Below, one piece after another: positions 18,451 through 27,807 of a stretch of 64,000 nucleotides of DNA. The stretch's first letter is position 1. Each line of letters opens with the position of its first letter. The notes under the pieces are model-generated. The model was not told the DNA's origin, searched no databases, and saw only the letters and a program-made list of their open reading frames with translations. Source of the DNA: Nibribacter ruber (lineage in GTDB: Bacteria > Bacteroidota > Bacteroidia > Cytophagales > Hymenobacteraceae); assembly GCF_009913235.1 (NCBI RefSeq), contig NZ_CP047897.1:2189501-2253500 (forward strand). Direction: 5' to 3'. A program made the position numbers and the translations under genes.

Positions 18451-18495
18451 GTAGGGTTGAATCTAGGAAAGAAGGTAGGGTTGAATCTAGGAAAG
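18451..18495. repeat. Two tandem copies of a 21-bp sequence, period 24
   Basis: GTAGGGTTGAATCTAGGAAAG occurs identically at 18451-18471 and 18475-18495, 50 bp before the DUF892 start. Could be a duplicated regulator site or simple slippage. Confidence 0.85.
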
Positions 18496-18632
18496 CCTAG
18501 AAATGATTTCTCAGAACCTTACAATGAATTTCTTGGAATTGGCTCAATCGCTTATTCAAATAGTATCTATAACATGGCAATTTAAGTCCTTCCCTAAAAC
18601 ACAGACGTTCATGCGCAAGGCAATCGGTTTAC

Positions 18633-18670
18633 CGTTTTTAGGCTATTTCCAAGAAAACAAGCCAAAATCG
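18633..18670. repeat. 38-bp dispersed palindrome, copy 3 (degenerate)
   Basis: CGTTTTTAGGCTATTTCC / AGAAAACAAGCCAAAATCG: several mismatches between the arms but the length is still exactly 38. Confidence 0.7.
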
Positions 18671-18778
18671 ACAAAGCAGTTATTTTACAAATGCTATAGC
18701 ACTGAGCACCATAAGTCAAACAGCCTCTTGTCTGAATTTTGAAGCCTGGCTCAGTATTTCAACCAAGCGAATGCAATC

Positions 18779-18813
18779 GAAAAAAAAGCCCATTCCTGTA
18801 AAGAATGGGCTTT
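18779..18813 (-). terminator. Terminator of the M1 peptidase gene
   Basis: Stem AAAGCCCATTC / GAATGGGCTTT with a 7-nt loop. On the minus strand it is followed by eight T. A copy of the 38-bp palindrome lies between the stop codon and this terminator. Confidence 0.92.
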
Positions 18814-18825
18814 CCTGTTTTAAGT

Positions 18826-18863
18826 CGTTTTTGGCCTAATTTCTAGAAAACAGGCCAAAAACG
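18826..18863. repeat. 38-bp dispersed palindrome, copy 4
   Basis: Right arm is exact consensus; left arm has CTAATTTC. Ends 5 bp from the stop of the M1 peptidase gene. Confidence 0.9.
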
Positions 18864-18867
18864 AAAA

Positions 18868-21192
18868 TTACTGATTGCCCTGCGGGCGCTGCTGTTGCAT
18901 TTGCTTCTGCAGTGGGTTAGGCGTTACACCTTGTGGCTGCTGCTTGAACAACTCAAAGCGACTTGGTGCCATGCGGGCCGGGTAGGCGTTGTTGCTCATG
19001 TCAATGTCAGCGGTCTCCTGGAACGGATCCAGCACGAAGCTCACCACAGGCTTTTCCGTCACGAACACTTTGGTCACTTCCTGCTCATTGTAGCGCCAGA
19101 TTTCTGCTGGTATGCGTACAATCTGGTTGGTACCGTCAGAGAACGTCATTTGCATCACCACGGGCATTACCAGACCACCGTTGTTGCGCAGACCTACCTC
19201 ATAAAAGTTCAGGCCTTTCTCCAGGATAGCCTTCTCCTCTGGGCTCAAGGCCTGCACGTATTTCTGGTAAGCAGCCTGGGTTTCTGGCGTTACTGCCAAG
19301 GGGTCATAGGTATTGTAGAAGTCCTTCAATTCTGGCTTCACGTCTACCAGCGTTTTAGGAATATCCTGCAGGTTGCGCTGCTGTGACAAGCTCTTGGGCG
19401 CGGCATTGATCTCTGTCCTCTGGCGGGCGTTTTCTACCTGCGGATTCTTGGTGTCTACTGAGTACCATTTCACGCCGGTCAACTCCTGCTCTACATAGTC
19501 TGTGGTATAGAACCAGCCTCTCCAGAACCAATCCAGGTCGGTGCCAGAAGCATCTTCCATGGTTCTGAAGAAATCTGCCGGCATTGGGTGTTTGAAGGCC
19601 CAACGGCGCGCGTATTCTTTAAAGGCGTAGTCAAACAATTTGCGGCCCAACACGGTCTCACGCAAGATGTTCAAAGCCGTGGCTGGTTTGCCGTAGGCGT
19701 TGTTTCCTAGCTGCGAAATGGACTCAGAGTTGGTCATGATAGGCTGTTGCATGGCCTTGTCCATTTTCATGTACGTGGTCATGTTGCGGGGCTCGCCGCG
19801 GCTAGACGGATAATCCCGCTGCCACTCCTGCTCCGTTAGATACTGCACGAAGGTGTTCAAGCCTTCATCCATCCACGTCCACTGACGCTCATCAGAGTTG
19901 ATGATCATCGGGAAGAAGTTGTGACCCACCTCATGGATAATCACGGAGATCATGCCGTACTTGGTCCGCTCTGTATAGGAACCGTCTTTCTCTGGACGGC
20001 CGCCGTTGAACGAGATCATCGGGTATTCCATCCCACCTACCGCGCCGTGCACCGAGATGGCCACTGGATACGGATAGTCAATGGTGAACTTTGAGTACGT
20101 CTTGATGGTATGACCCACTACCTCGGTGGAATACTGGCCCCACAACGGGTTACCTTCTTTGGGGTAGAAGCTCATGGCCATGGTGTTCTTGCCGGCGTAG
20201 TTCACGTTCATGGCATCCCAGATGAACTTGCGGCTAGACGCCCAGGCAAAATCACGCACGTCTTTGGCCACAAACGTCCAGGTCTTTTTGCCTTTTGCTT
20301 TAGACTTCTCTGCTTTCAAAGCTTCTTCAGGCGTTACAATCAGGACTGGCTTATTGGCTTTCTTGGCCTGTGCCAAGCGGCTGCGCTGCGCTGAGGTAAG
20401 TACGTCTTCGTTCTGCAACTCACCGGTAGAAGCCACGATATGGTCAGAAGGAACAGTCAGGCTTACTTTGTAATCCCCGAACGGAAGCGCGAATTCACCC
20501 GTGCCCAGGAACTGCTTGTGTTGCCAGCCATTCACGTCATCATACACGGCCATACGAGGGAACCACTGTGCCATCTGGTACTCGTAGTTTCCGTCCTCAG
20601 GAAAGAACTCATAGCCGCCGCGGCCGCCCTGCTTCTTCTGGTCATTGATGAGGTTGGTCCAGTCAATGGAGAATTTCACAGACTGCTTCGGCTTTAGGGG
20701 CTGAGGCAGGTCAATGCGCATCATGGTAAAGTTGATGGTGTACGGCAAGGCTCTGCCGTTGGCATCTTTCACCGATTTGATTTTGTAACCGCCGTCAAAG
20801 GTCTGCTCTGCCAAAGCCTCTGCCGTGCTGAACGGCGCCCGCGCCGGCACCGAGTTGGTGCGCGTAAGGCTGGTCATGGAGTTTTTCTCAAAGATGTTCT
20901 GGTCCAACTGCACCCACAGATACGTCAACACGTCTGGCGACAAGTTGGTGTAGGTGATGGTCTCAGATCCGGTCAGGGACTGGTTGTCATCGTTCAGTTC
21001 AGCTTTGATGGTATAGTCGGCGCGTTGTTGCCAGTATTCATGCCCGGGCGCGCCAGAGGCAGAGCGGTAGGTGTTGGGAGTGGGCAATTCCTGGGCCAGT
21101 TGCCTGAATTTGGACTTATCAATGGTTTCCTGCGCTAATACCGGGGCAAAAGCGCTCAACAGCAGCCCCGAAGCGAGTACGAACTTCTTCAT
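18868..21192 (-). CDS. Exported M1 family zinc metallopeptidase
   Basis: 774 residues from the ATG at 21192. The in-frame ATG 13 codons earlier adds a polar extension before a good signal peptide (MKKFVLASGLLLSAFAPVLAQ), so the inner start is chosen. The N-terminal beta domain is followed by the catalytic gluzincin domain: the substrate motif is 'GAVGGMEYP' (386-390, replacing the aminopeptidase GAMEN), zinc motif HEVGH at 420-424, third ligand E443 in 'WMDEGLN'. The missing Asn of GxMEN and the signal peptide fit the exported Bacteroidota M1 group, which probably trims peptides in the periplasm. The C-terminus is Gln/Pro-rich. Single transcription unit. Confidence 0.92.
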   Translation of the reverse strand: MKKFVLASGLLLSAFAPVLAQETIDKSKFRQLAQELPTPNTYRSASGAPGHEYWQQRADYTIKAELNDDNQSLTGSETITYTNLSPDVLTYLWVQLDQNIFEKNSMTSLTRTNSVPARAPFSTAEALAEQTFDGGYKIKSVKDANGRALPYTINFTMMRIDLPQPLKPKQSVKFSIDWTNLINDQKKQGGRGGYEFFPEDGNYEYQMAQWFPRMAVYDDVNGWQHKQFLGTGEFALPFGDYKVSLTVPSDHIVASTGELQNEDVLTSAQRSRLAQAKKANKPVLIVTPEEALKAEKSKAKGKKTWTFVAKDVRDFAWASSRKFIWDAMNVNYAGKNTMAMSFYPKEGNPLWGQYSTEVVGHTIKTYSKFTIDYPYPVAISVHGAVGGMEYPMISFNGGRPEKDGSYTERTKYGMISVIIHEVGHNFFPMIINSDERQWTWMDEGLNTFVQYLTEQEWQRDYPSSRGEPRNMTTYMKMDKAMQQPIMTNSESISQLGNNAYGKPATALNILRETVLGRKLFDYAFKEYARRWAFKHPMPADFFRTMEDASGTDLDWFWRGWFYTTDYVEQELTGVKWYSVDTKNPQVENARQRTEINAAPKSLSQQRNLQDIPKTLVDVKPELKDFYNTYDPLAVTPETQAAYQKYVQALSPEEKAILEKGLNFYEVGLRNNGGLVMPVVMQMTFSDGTNQIVRIPAEIWRYNEQEVTKVFVTEKPVVSFVLDPFQETADIDMSNNAYPARMAPSRFELFKQQPQGVTPNPLQKQMQQQRPQGNQ

Positions 21193-21277
21193 TCTAAATG
21201 TTTGTGAGTTTGAGGTAGTGTGAAAGAGCAAATAAGGGATTTATTGGCCAAAAACAAAGAAATACCCGCGTGGCCGG

Positions 21278-21925
21278 CTATAATTTTGAAGCCGGCAGGT
21301 CTTCCCCGAAGTAGTACTTGATGTCCTGGCGCAAATCTTTCATCATCTGCAACACTCTCCACCCGATGGGCATAATGATCACCCCCAGTAGGATAAACCG
21401 GTAGTAGTAACTGTAATAAAAGTACCCGGCCCACCCAAACATGACGGGCGTCAACAACACCGCCAAGCCAAACGCTGTTCCCAGACAAAGCACTAGATAG
21501 CTCACCAAACGCGCCAGTGGGTACCACCATTTGGCTTTCATGGCCAGCGTGCGCAGAATGTACATCTCATGGTCTTTTTTGGCCTGACGCCGAACCCGCT
21601 CCTTCCCTACCTCGGCCCAGGCGGCAAATTCCTTGGGGTCTGCGGGCGGCTCGTACACGTATTGGTATTTCTCCCAGTCCTGCTCGGCCTTGGATTTGGC
21701 AGAGGGAGGTGAGGCAACGGGAGGTTTGTAGAAGGCCGCTGGTTGGGAATGGTACCCCTGCAGAAACTCATAGGCCGCCTGCACCCGCAAAAACATCTCA
21801 TTGGCACCTGGCGCATGGTTTCTGTCTGGGTGGTATTGCAAGACTAGCTGCCGGTAGGCACGCCGCACCTCGGGCATCTGCGCGCCCAAAGGAACCTGCA
21901 ACACTCTATAGGACTCAGCCAGCAT
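21278..21925 (-). CDS. J-domain protein with C-terminal membrane segments
   Basis: 215 residues. Residues 3-65 are a J domain: 'ESYRVLQVPLGAQMPEVRRAYRQLVLQYHPDRNHAPGANEMFLRVQAAYEFL', with the HPD motif that stimulates Hsp70 ATPase activity. A charged linker follows (65-125), then two or three hydrophobic segments ('LARLVSYLVLCLGTAFGLAVLLTPVMFGWAGYF' and 'FILLGVIIMPIGWRVL') and a basic/acidic tail. It is probably a membrane-bound DnaJ-like co-chaperone that recruits DnaK to the inner membrane. No GF region or zinc finger, so it is not DnaJ itself. Separated by 85 bp from the M1 peptidase gene, possibly co-transcribed. Confidence 0.88.
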   Translation of the reverse strand: MLAESYRVLQVPLGAQMPEVRRAYRQLVLQYHPDRNHAPGANEMFLRVQAAYEFLQGYHSQPAAFYKPPVASPPSAKSKAEQDWEKYQYVYEPPADPKEFAAWAEVGKERVRRQAKKDHEMYILRTLAMKAKWWYPLARLVSYLVLCLGTAFGLAVLLTPVMFGWAGYFYYSYYYRFILLGVIIMPIGWRVLQMMKDLRQDIKYYFGEDLPASKL

Positions 21926-22106
21926 ACCACCTTTTATTTATCCGGAAAGAGCTTCCAAATGTGTGTCTGTTCAGAGAAGACCCGCCAGGTGAAGGCACAG
22001 GCGCAGCCTTGTTCTAGCATTCCAATGTTCTTGCTTTGCCCGCATCTTTGGCTTGGCAAAACCACCGCTTCGGAAAGGATGAATTCAGCAATTAGCGGCG
22101 TGCCGT

Positions 22107-22709
22107 TTAGAAGATGGCCGTCAGTTCCTGCTCCAGAATAAGCATCAACGCAATGGCTCCCGCGGCGGCGCTCACGCCCAGCACCCAGTCTCTTCTAGCT
22201 ACGCGAAACCCGCTCACCAGGATGGCGCTTATCACTAAAATCAAGGCCACTATCAGCAACTGGCCCAGCTCAATGCCCACGTTGAACGCAAACAACTCCA
22301 GCACAATGTTTTCGCCCTTGCCCAGCAATGATTTGAGGTAGTTGGAGAAGCCCATGCCATGGATCAACCCGAAGGCCACCGCGAAGAAATTCCCCCAGGT
22401 CCAGACCGCCGATCCCTTGCGTTTGCCCTTGCCCAGCTGCGTGAAGTTGTGCAGACAAGCCAGCAGAATGGTGATGGGAATCAAGAGCTCAATGAGCGCC
22501 GTGTTGAAGGTGATGATTTCCAGGGTAGATAGCGCCAGCGTGATGGAGTGCCCCAGCGTGAAACTGGTAACCAAGGCTAAAATCCTTCGCCACTCCTGCC
22601 CGGTGTACAACGCGCACATGGCCAACACAAACACCATGTGGTCATACGCTTGCAGATTGAAGATATGATGGAAGCCTACTTGAAGGTACGTGTAAAAGAT
22701 GGAAGCCAC
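22107..22709 (-). CDS. HupE/UreJ family membrane protein
   Basis: 200 residues, six predicted membrane helices. The opening 'FHHIFNLQAYDHMVFVLAMCALYTGQEWRRILALVTSFTLGHSITLALS' with its 'DH' and 'TLGHS' His residues, and 'FGLIHGMGFSNYLKSLLG' later, match the HupE/UreJ-2 group. Relatives are linked to nickel or cobalt handling near hydrogenase or urease genes, but Bacteroidota members are widespread without those enzymes and none are seen here, so the transported ion is unknown. Own transcription unit; nothing in the surroundings indicates its role. Confidence 0.85.
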   Translation of the reverse strand: MASIFYTYLQVGFHHIFNLQAYDHMVFVLAMCALYTGQEWRRILALVTSFTLGHSITLALSTLEIITFNTALIELLIPITILLACLHNFTQLGKGKRKGSAVWTWGNFFAVAFGLIHGMGFSNYLKSLLGKGENIVLELFAFNVGIELGQLLIVALILVISAILVSGFRVARRDWVLGVSAAAGAIALMLILEQELTAIF

Positions 22710-22790
22710 TGCCTGGAGGGTTGGGTTTGAAACGAAGCTGACAAATTTAGGAAAAGCCGCCGTTCCTGCAAATGCGACCCTTGGTTTTGC

Positions 22791-22828
22791 CGTTTTTGGC
22801 TTGTTTCCTGAGAATTAGGCCAAAAACG
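22791..22828. repeat. 38-bp dispersed palindrome, copy 5
   Basis: CGTTTTTGGCTTGTTTCC / AGAATTAGGCCAAAAACG with a few inner-stem changes. Upstream of the HupE-like gene. Confidence 0.85.
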
Positions 22829-23029
22829 ATCTTTAGTGGATTGATTTTCATTCTTTGATTATCACTGGTTACTGCAGGAGTTCACCTACATTGAGTACTA
22901 CGCCCGCCGCTGTTGGTGTTCTCACCAACTACTTAGACTACTTTGTCAATTAAGATGGTTTGGAGGCACGCAGTTGGATTTTCCTCCGTAGCCTCTTCCC
23001 TCCGGTGCGGACCACCTGCCTTGTTTCAT

Positions 23030-23470
23030 TTCTTCCGGTAAGCGCTCACGGCCGCGGGGCCCCGTCCTGTCCCTTCGCACTGCTGTTGTTTGTGGGACTT
23101 TGTCCCTGCCGCCGCTGGCCGCGGCGCACAAACACCAGAGGCGCTCAGGACCAGGACTGGTTTCGGTTCCATTCTGTTTTCGTTGGATGCTTGGTTAGCT
23201 GGTTTCGGGCAATGGCCTTGGCTGTCTGTGCAGAGTCATTCGTGCTGCGCACAGGTTGGTTAATCTGCTTTCCCGCGTCTGGTTCAAGTTTATGACTTGG
23301 ACCCACCGTGGCGGGCAGTTTTCAACTGCCTATCTTACCTACCACACTCATGCTCTATTGCGCTGTGCGGGATTTGCAATCCCGGACTCTGGGAAAGGGG
23401 GATTTGCAATCCCATGAGGCGCCAGCCTCAACCTGCGTATACCGTCCCCCTTTGAAGGGGGTAGGGGGAT
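23030..23470. repeat. Decayed composite intergenic repeat A
   Basis: Contains a GC-rich core AAGCGCTCACGGCCGCGG at 23040, two GGGATTTGCAATCCC palindromes (23368-23384, 23398-23413) and a CCCCCTTTGAAGGGGG end near 23447. Core and end recur in the region 27800-28075. Non-coding; probably a fragment of a dispersed repeat family. Confidence 0.6.
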
Positions 23471-23553
23471 GACAGGTTTGTTCCAATCAATAAGTGCCTT
23501 TGCTCGAGACCTCGTAGCGTCCAGCAGGAATTGCGAGCGTCTGTGCCAAGAAC

Positions 23554-23591
23554 CGTTTTTAGCCTCTTTTCATCAAAACAAGCCAAAAACG
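23554..23591. repeat. 38-bp dispersed palindrome, copy 6
   Basis: CGTTTTTAGCCTCTTTTC / TCAAAACAAGCCAAAAACG region; mildly degenerate. Located before the ClpB terminator. Confidence 0.82.
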
Positions 23592-23612
23592 ATTTACAGC
23601 CAAGTATAAACG

Positions 23613-23649
23613 AAAAGGCGCCAAAGGGAAATTCCCTCCGGCGCCTTTT
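23613..23649 (-). terminator. Terminator of clpB
   Basis: AAAAGGCGCC / GGCGCCTTTT outer stem with an inner AGGGA/TCCCT stem. Minus strand continues CGTTTATAC. 18 bp after the stop at 23668. Confidence 0.88.
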
Positions 23650-23667
23650 CTTATGCATCATTCATTC

Positions 23668-26286
23668 TTATCTGTCAACAGGCAGATCAATGTCAATGTT
23701 TACAAACTTAATCTGGTCATGGTCCAGCACCGCTTCTACTACGGCATCTTTTCTAATGTCACCGCCCAGGATGGACTTGGACAGCTCGTTCAAGATGCGG
23801 CGTTGCAGCACACGCTTCAATGGGCGGGCCCCAAACTGCGGGTCGTAGCCTTCGTGCCCCAGGAAGTCCAGCACCTCATTGGTGGCTTCCAGCCTGATGC
23901 CGGAGTCTTCCAGACGCTCCTGAATGTGACGGAACTGGATGTCCACAATCTTCCGGATTTCTCTGGAGCTCAACGGACGGAACATGATCAGCTCGTCAAT
24001 GCGGTTCAGGAACTCCGGCCGAAGCGTTTTCTTCAAGACCTCAAATACTTCCTCCTTGGTGCGCTCAATGGTAGGCTCTGGGTTCTTCTCATCCAAATCC
24101 TGGAAGTTCTCCTGGATAATGTTGGCCCCAATGTTGGACGTCATGATGATGATAGTGTTCTTGAAGTTGGCCACGCGTCCTTTGTTATCCGTCAGGCGAC
24201 CGTCATCCAAAACTTGCAGCAGGATGTTGAACACGTCTGGGTGCGCTTTCTCAATCTCGTCCAGCAAAATAACAGAGTATGGTTTCCGGCGCACGGCCTC
24301 GGTCAGTTGACCACCTTCGTCATAGCCCACGTAGCCCGGAGGCGCTCCTACCAATCGGCTCACCGCGTGGCGCTCCTGGTACTCACTCATGTCAATGCGC
24401 ACCATGGCGTTCTCATCGTTGAATAGGAAGTCGGCTAAGGCCTTCGCCAGCTCGGTTTTACCTACCCCGGTAGTACCCAGGAAGATGAACGACCCGATAG
24501 GGCGCTTAGGATCCTGCAAACCTGCCCGGCTCCGGCGCACGGCATCAGAAATGGCTGCAATCGCTTCTTCCTGACCGGCTACGCGGTTGCCTAGTTCTTC
24601 TTCCAGGTGCAACAGTTTTTCACGGTCGCTTTGCAGCATTTTATTTACCGGCACGCCCGTCCATTTGGCCACTACTTCAGCAATGTCCTCAGAGGTCACT
24701 TCTTCTTGCAGCATGTGGGCACCGTCCTGTTGCTGCTGCACTTCTTCCTGCAATTGCTTCAGGCGGGCTTCTGCCTCTTGAATCTTGCCGTAGCGCAGCT
24801 CGGCAACACGGCCGTAATCACCGGCGCGTTCCGCATGGTCTGCCTCCAGGCGATATTGCTCAATGGCTTCCTTCTCCTTCTGAATGCCTTCAATCACCTG
24901 CTTTTCACTTTGCCACTGGGCACGCAAGTTGTCGCGGGTTTCGCTCAGGTCCGCAATCTCTTTGGAGAGCAGGTTTTCTTTCTCCTTGTCATTCTCCCTC
25001 CGGATGGCTTCGCGCTCAATCTCCAGCTGCATGATTTTGCGCTGCACCTCGTCTAACTCTACCGGCAGAGAGTCCATTTCAATGCGCAGTTTAGAAGCAG
25101 CCTCATCTACCAGGTCAATGGCCTTGTCTGGCAAGAACCGATCTGTGATGTAGCGGCTGGAGAGTTCCACAGCGGCAATGATGGCGTCATCCTTGATGCG
25201 TACGCCATGGTGCAACTCGTATTTTTCTTTGATACCGCGCAGAATGGAGATGGCGTCTGGGATGCTGGGCTCATCTACCGTTACGGCCTGGAAGCGGCGT
25301 TCCATGGCCTTGTCCTTCTCAAAGTACTTCTGGTATTCTTTGAGCGTGGTGGCCCCAATGGCATGCAACTCACCTCTCGCCAAGGCTGGCTTGAGCAGGT
25401 TGGCGGCGTCCATGGCGCTTTCACCCCCGGCTCCGGCCCCAATCAACGTGTGAATCTCATCAATGAAAAGTACGATGTCCCCTTCTGAGTCCACCACTTC
25501 TTTGATAACGGCTTTGAGGCGTTCTTCGAACTCTCCTTTGTATTTGGCACCGGCCACCAGCAGACCCATGTCCAGGCTCATGATGGTTTTGGACTTGAGG
25601 TTCTCGGGCACGTCACCGGACACAATGCGCTGAGCCAGGCCTTCCACTATGGCAGTCTTACCCACGCCCGGCTCACCCAGCAGAATAGGGTTGTTTTTGG
25701 TACGACGGCTCAGAATCTGCAATACGCGTCTGATTTCCTCGTCACGGCCAATCACGGGGTCAATCTTGCCCAGGCGTGCCTGCTCGTTCAGGTCAATGGC
25801 GTATTTCTTGAGGGAGTTGTACTTGGCCTCGGCGTTCTGGTCGGTTACTTTAGAGTCTCCACGCAGTTCTTTGATGGCGGCTTTCAAACCTTTCTCCGTG
25901 ATGCCGTTGTCTTTCATGAGCGTGGCTACCTTGTCTCGGCCGGCCAGCAAGCCCAAAAGCAAGTGCTCAATGGCCACATACTCATCCCCGAACTCCTTTA
26001 AATAGGAAGTCGCCTTCTGCAAGGCCGCAGCGGCATCATTGCTCAGGTAGGGGCTTCCGCCGGTAACCACGGGGTAGGCGGTCACAATCTCGTCCAGACG
26101 GTTGCCGAACTGATTGGCATTAATGCCCAGCTTCTTGAGGTAAAAATTGGTGACGTTCTCGTCGGTTTGCAGGATGCCCTTGAGCAGGTGGCCGGTTTCA
26201 ATGGCCTGCTGCTGGTTGCCCCCCGCAATCTCAGTGGCCTTTTGCACGGCCTCCTGTGATTTGATAGTATAATTATTAAAGTTCAT
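23668..26286 (-). CDS. clpB: ATP-dependent disaggregase ClpB (Hsp100)
   Basis: 872 residues, full family length. N-terminal Clp repeat domain starts '[21 protein letters not shown]' (1-145); the first AAA+ module has Walker A GEPGVGKT near residue 205 and Walker B '[11 protein letters not shown]'; a long coiled-coil M-domain (about 405-530, Glu/Arg/Gln-rich) is the ClpB-specific insert; the second AAA+ module has GTTGVGKT near 605 and '[22 protein letters not shown]'; the C-terminal domain ends 'DIDLPVDR'. It pulls proteins out of aggregates together with DnaK. There is no ClpP-binding loop. Cytosolic, heat-stress associated; no CIRCE-type palindrome was seen upstream. Single gene with a strong terminator. 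Confidence 0.98.
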   Translation of the reverse strand: MNFNNYTIKSQEAVQKATEIAGGNQQQAIETGHLLKGILQTDENVTNFYLKKLGINANQFGNRLDEIVTAYPVVTGGSPYLSNDAAAALQKATSYLKEFGDEYVAIEHLLLGLLAGRDKVATLMKDNGITEKGLKAAIKELRGDSKVTDQNAEAKYNSLKKYAIDLNEQARLGKIDPVIGRDEEIRRVLQILSRRTKNNPILLGEPGVGKTAIVEGLAQRIVSGDVPENLKSKTIMSLDMGLLVAGAKYKGEFEERLKAVIKEVVDSEGDIVLFIDEIHTLIGAGAGGESAMDAANLLKPALARGELHAIGATTLKEYQKYFEKDKAMERRFQAVTVDEPSIPDAISILRGIKEKYELHHGVRIKDDAIIAAVELSSRYITDRFLPDKAIDLVDEAASKLRIEMDSLPVELDEVQRKIMQLEIEREAIRRENDKEKENLLSKEIADLSETRDNLRAQWQSEKQVIEGIQKEKEAIEQYRLEADHAERAGDYGRVAELRYGKIQEAEARLKQLQEEVQQQQDGAHMLQEEVTSEDIAEVVAKWTGVPVNKMLQSDREKLLHLEEELGNRVAGQEEAIAAISDAVRRSRAGLQDPKRPIGSFIFLGTTGVGKTELAKALADFLFNDENAMVRIDMSEYQERHAVSRLVGAPPGYVGYDEGGQLTEAVRRKPYSVILLDEIEKAHPDVFNILLQVLDDGRLTDNKGRVANFKNTIIIMTSNIGANIIQENFQDLDEKNPEPTIERTKEEVFEVLKKTLRPEFLNRIDELIMFRPLSSREIRKIVDIQFRHIQERLEDSGIRLEATNEVLDFLGHEGYDPQFGARPLKRVLQRRILNELSKSILGGDIRKDAVVEAVLDHDQIKFVNIDIDLPVDR

Positions 26287-26352
26287 AGCTCTATGTCGTT
26301 GTTGAGTAGTCTATTGGTTTTCTACGACGATAAAGCAAATGAGGTACCGAAC

Positions 26353-26390
26353 CGTTTTTGGCCTGTTTTCCGGAAAATATGACAGAAACA
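26353..26390. repeat. 38-bp dispersed palindrome, copy 7 (right arm decayed)
   Basis: Left arm is perfect consensus; the right arm reads GAAAATATGACAGAAACA with multiple changes. Between the clpB start and the stop of the next gene. Confidence 0.78.
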
Positions 26391-26429
26391 ATTAAGCCGT
26401 ATTTAACATAATCAGACAGAATGGCTTGT

Positions 26430-27014
26430 TTACAGCTTGTCAAACCCTGTAGTGCTAGTAACTGGCGGACTTAGCTTTTGTACCAGCGTCAGCACCATGC
26501 GGTAGACATCCTGCAGTTTGACCATGTCCAGAATGGCGTCGTCTTTAGAGAAAGTGAGGAACGGGGTGGCATCTGGCTCGTCATGATCCACGCTTAATTT
26601 TAACTCACAGTTAGAATGCTCCAGCAACGTTTCCCGCACCTTGGCATCTGATAGCAGCGCCGCCAGCGCTTGTGGGTCGTTTGCTTTTATCACAAAGGCA
26701 TCATCCAGGTCTGGCAAGTTCAGCTGGGCGTCTCCCATCCCGAAGAACTTGCCGATCTCGCTCATCCAGTTCTGCTCATGCAGGGCAAACCGAAGCGGCA
26801 CACTGGTAGGCACCGGTGCCATGAAGGTGGTGGATGAGGAGCCTCCCTCAAACCCGCCGCCCAGGTCTATGTCAATGTCCAGAAACACTTCGGTATCATG
26901 GAGCAGCAGCTGCGCCGAGTAGCTGGTGAGGTTTTTATCGCGGGCGATGTCCAGGGTGAGTTGGCGCCAAAGTTCTTCTTCTGAGTTGCTGGAGAATCTG
27001 CGTATCGTGTCCAT
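26430..27014 (-). CDS. Hypothetical cytoplasmic protein
   Basis: 194 residues, no signal peptide or membrane segment. It is a mixed alpha/beta protein with a stretch 'LRFALHEQNWMSEIGKFFGMGDAQLNLPDLDDAFVIKANDPQALAALLSD', where 'DDAFVIKANDP' is like the core of DUF3137-type or phage-shock-adjacent proteins ('FDKxFxVKSNDP'), and an acidic region 'DIDIDLGGGFEGGSSSTTF'. The resemblance is weak and only by eye. No catalytic motif. It stands between clpB and a small membrane gene on the same strand; no operon signal. The frame is surely coding (good codon use, consistent composition). Confidence 0.75.
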   Translation of the reverse strand: MDTIRRFSSNSEEELWRQLTLDIARDKNLTSYSAQLLLHDTEVFLDIDIDLGGGFEGGSSSTTFMAPVPTSVPLRFALHEQNWMSEIGKFFGMGDAQLNLPDLDDAFVIKANDPQALAALLSDAKVRETLLEHSNCELKLSVDHDEPDATPFLTFSKDDAILDMVKLQDVYRMVLTLVQKLSPPVTSTTGFDKL

Positions 27015-27059
27015 ATAAATCGTTTACACTAAGATGTGATCAATCAAACCACCGGCTAC

Positions 27060-27104
27060 AAAAAACCAGCGGCCCTTTGGATAAAGACGTAAGGCCGCTG
27101 GTTT
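27060..27104 (-). terminator. Terminator hairpin
   Basis: Perfect 12-bp stem AAACCAGCGGCC / GGCCGCTGGTTT (27063-27104) followed on the minus strand by T6. It serves the 63-residue membrane protein gene upstream (on the minus strand). Confidence 0.85.
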
Positions 27105-27239
27105 AGGTTAGGCATGATTGTGCTTTGACTCACGGCAGGTTTTAGAAGAATACCGGCAAATTCCCGCACAGCGTTAGATGAAAGCAATACCAAAGATTGA
27201 ATGAGTCCACAGAAAGTACCCCGGTAAAGAGGCGGTGGT

Positions 27240-27431
27240 TCAAGAGCGTTTTATGTTGGAGAGCAGGAATCTTAGGATGATGAAATTGCCCGCCAGCAGT
27301 ATTACCAGAAAGAACACTCCAAACAGCACGGCTGTGTTGGAAGGCTGACGGAGCAGCGCTCCTATCTGCGTGTATGACAGGAAGTCTACGGGAATAAGCA
27401 GCAGCAGCAAAAGAAGGTACTTGGGTTTCAT
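27240..27431 (-). CDS. Small two-helix membrane protein
   Basis: 63 residues: two hydrophobic segments (residues 4-20 and 34-55) separated by a short polar loop 'SYTQIGALLRQPSNT', with a basic end 'NIKRS'. No family was recognised. Support comes from clean codon use, a strong terminator about 135 bp downstream, and the typical small-membrane-protein layout. Function unknown. A longer minus-strand frame immediately upstream (27428-27652) is not credible because it runs into repeat sequence. Confidence 0.55.
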   Translation of the reverse strand: MKPKYLLLLLLLIPVDFLSYTQIGALLRQPSNTAVLFGVFFLVILLAGNFIILRFLLSNIKRS

Positions 27432-27648
27432 GGTACGGGTTGGCCTGTGGGTTGAAGGATTAATATTAAGAATTTCACCTTGATTTCAGTTGTAAACAGG
27501 AGATTTAATAAAGAGGGCTTTTTGAGACGGTTGATTAAATTATGGTCGGTTTTGACGTCGCTGCTGACTTCCTCCCCAAGGCTTTTATTACTCCTCCTTT
27601 CCCATGACGCGGCGAATGTTCCATCTGTGACTTTCTTTTTATATGTAA

Positions 27649-27785
27649 GCACTTCCGTGGGCTATTCCTGAGCAGGTTCTTTCTTCTGGTGATCTTATGC
27701 CACTTATTCGACTCATAATGCTTTTCTGCCGTGCGCTTCCGTGGGCTACTCCTGAGAAGGTTCTTCCTGCCGGTGCCCTTATGCC
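27649..27785. repeat. Two 53-bp imperfect direct repeats
   Basis: 27649-27701 and 27733-27785 share 'CTTCCGTGGGCTA', 'TCCTGAG', 'AGGTTCTT' and end 'CTTATGCC' at the same offsets, separated by 31 bp. Confidence 0.8.
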
Positions 27786-27807
27786 GGTTTGTTGCATCTC
27801 TACCGCA

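Larger units (their letters stand above)
18402..18867. other. Intergenic region with repeats and a terminator
   Basis: 466 bp containing a 24-bp-period tandem duplication (18451-18495), a decayed palindrome (18633-18670), a terminator (18779-18813) and an intact palindrome (18826-18863). No gene is supported here; a 79-codon plus-strand frame runs through the palindrome and is not credible. Confidence 0.6.
22710..23667. other. Long intergenic region containing a decayed composite repeat
   Basis: About 960 bp with palindrome copies 5 and 6, a composite repeat (about 23030-23470), and the ClpB terminator. Open frames of 60-111 codons across 22946-23295 have no family features and overlap the repeat; they are not reported as genes. 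Confidence 0.6.

Noticed and set aside
18503-18742. A 79-codon plus-strand frame
   Set aside because: It runs across the degenerate palindrome copy 3 and has no recognisable feature.
22946-23295. Frames of 60 to 111 codons on both strands
   Set aside because: They lie in decayed composite repeat A, have biased Pro/Arg/Cys composition and no family features.
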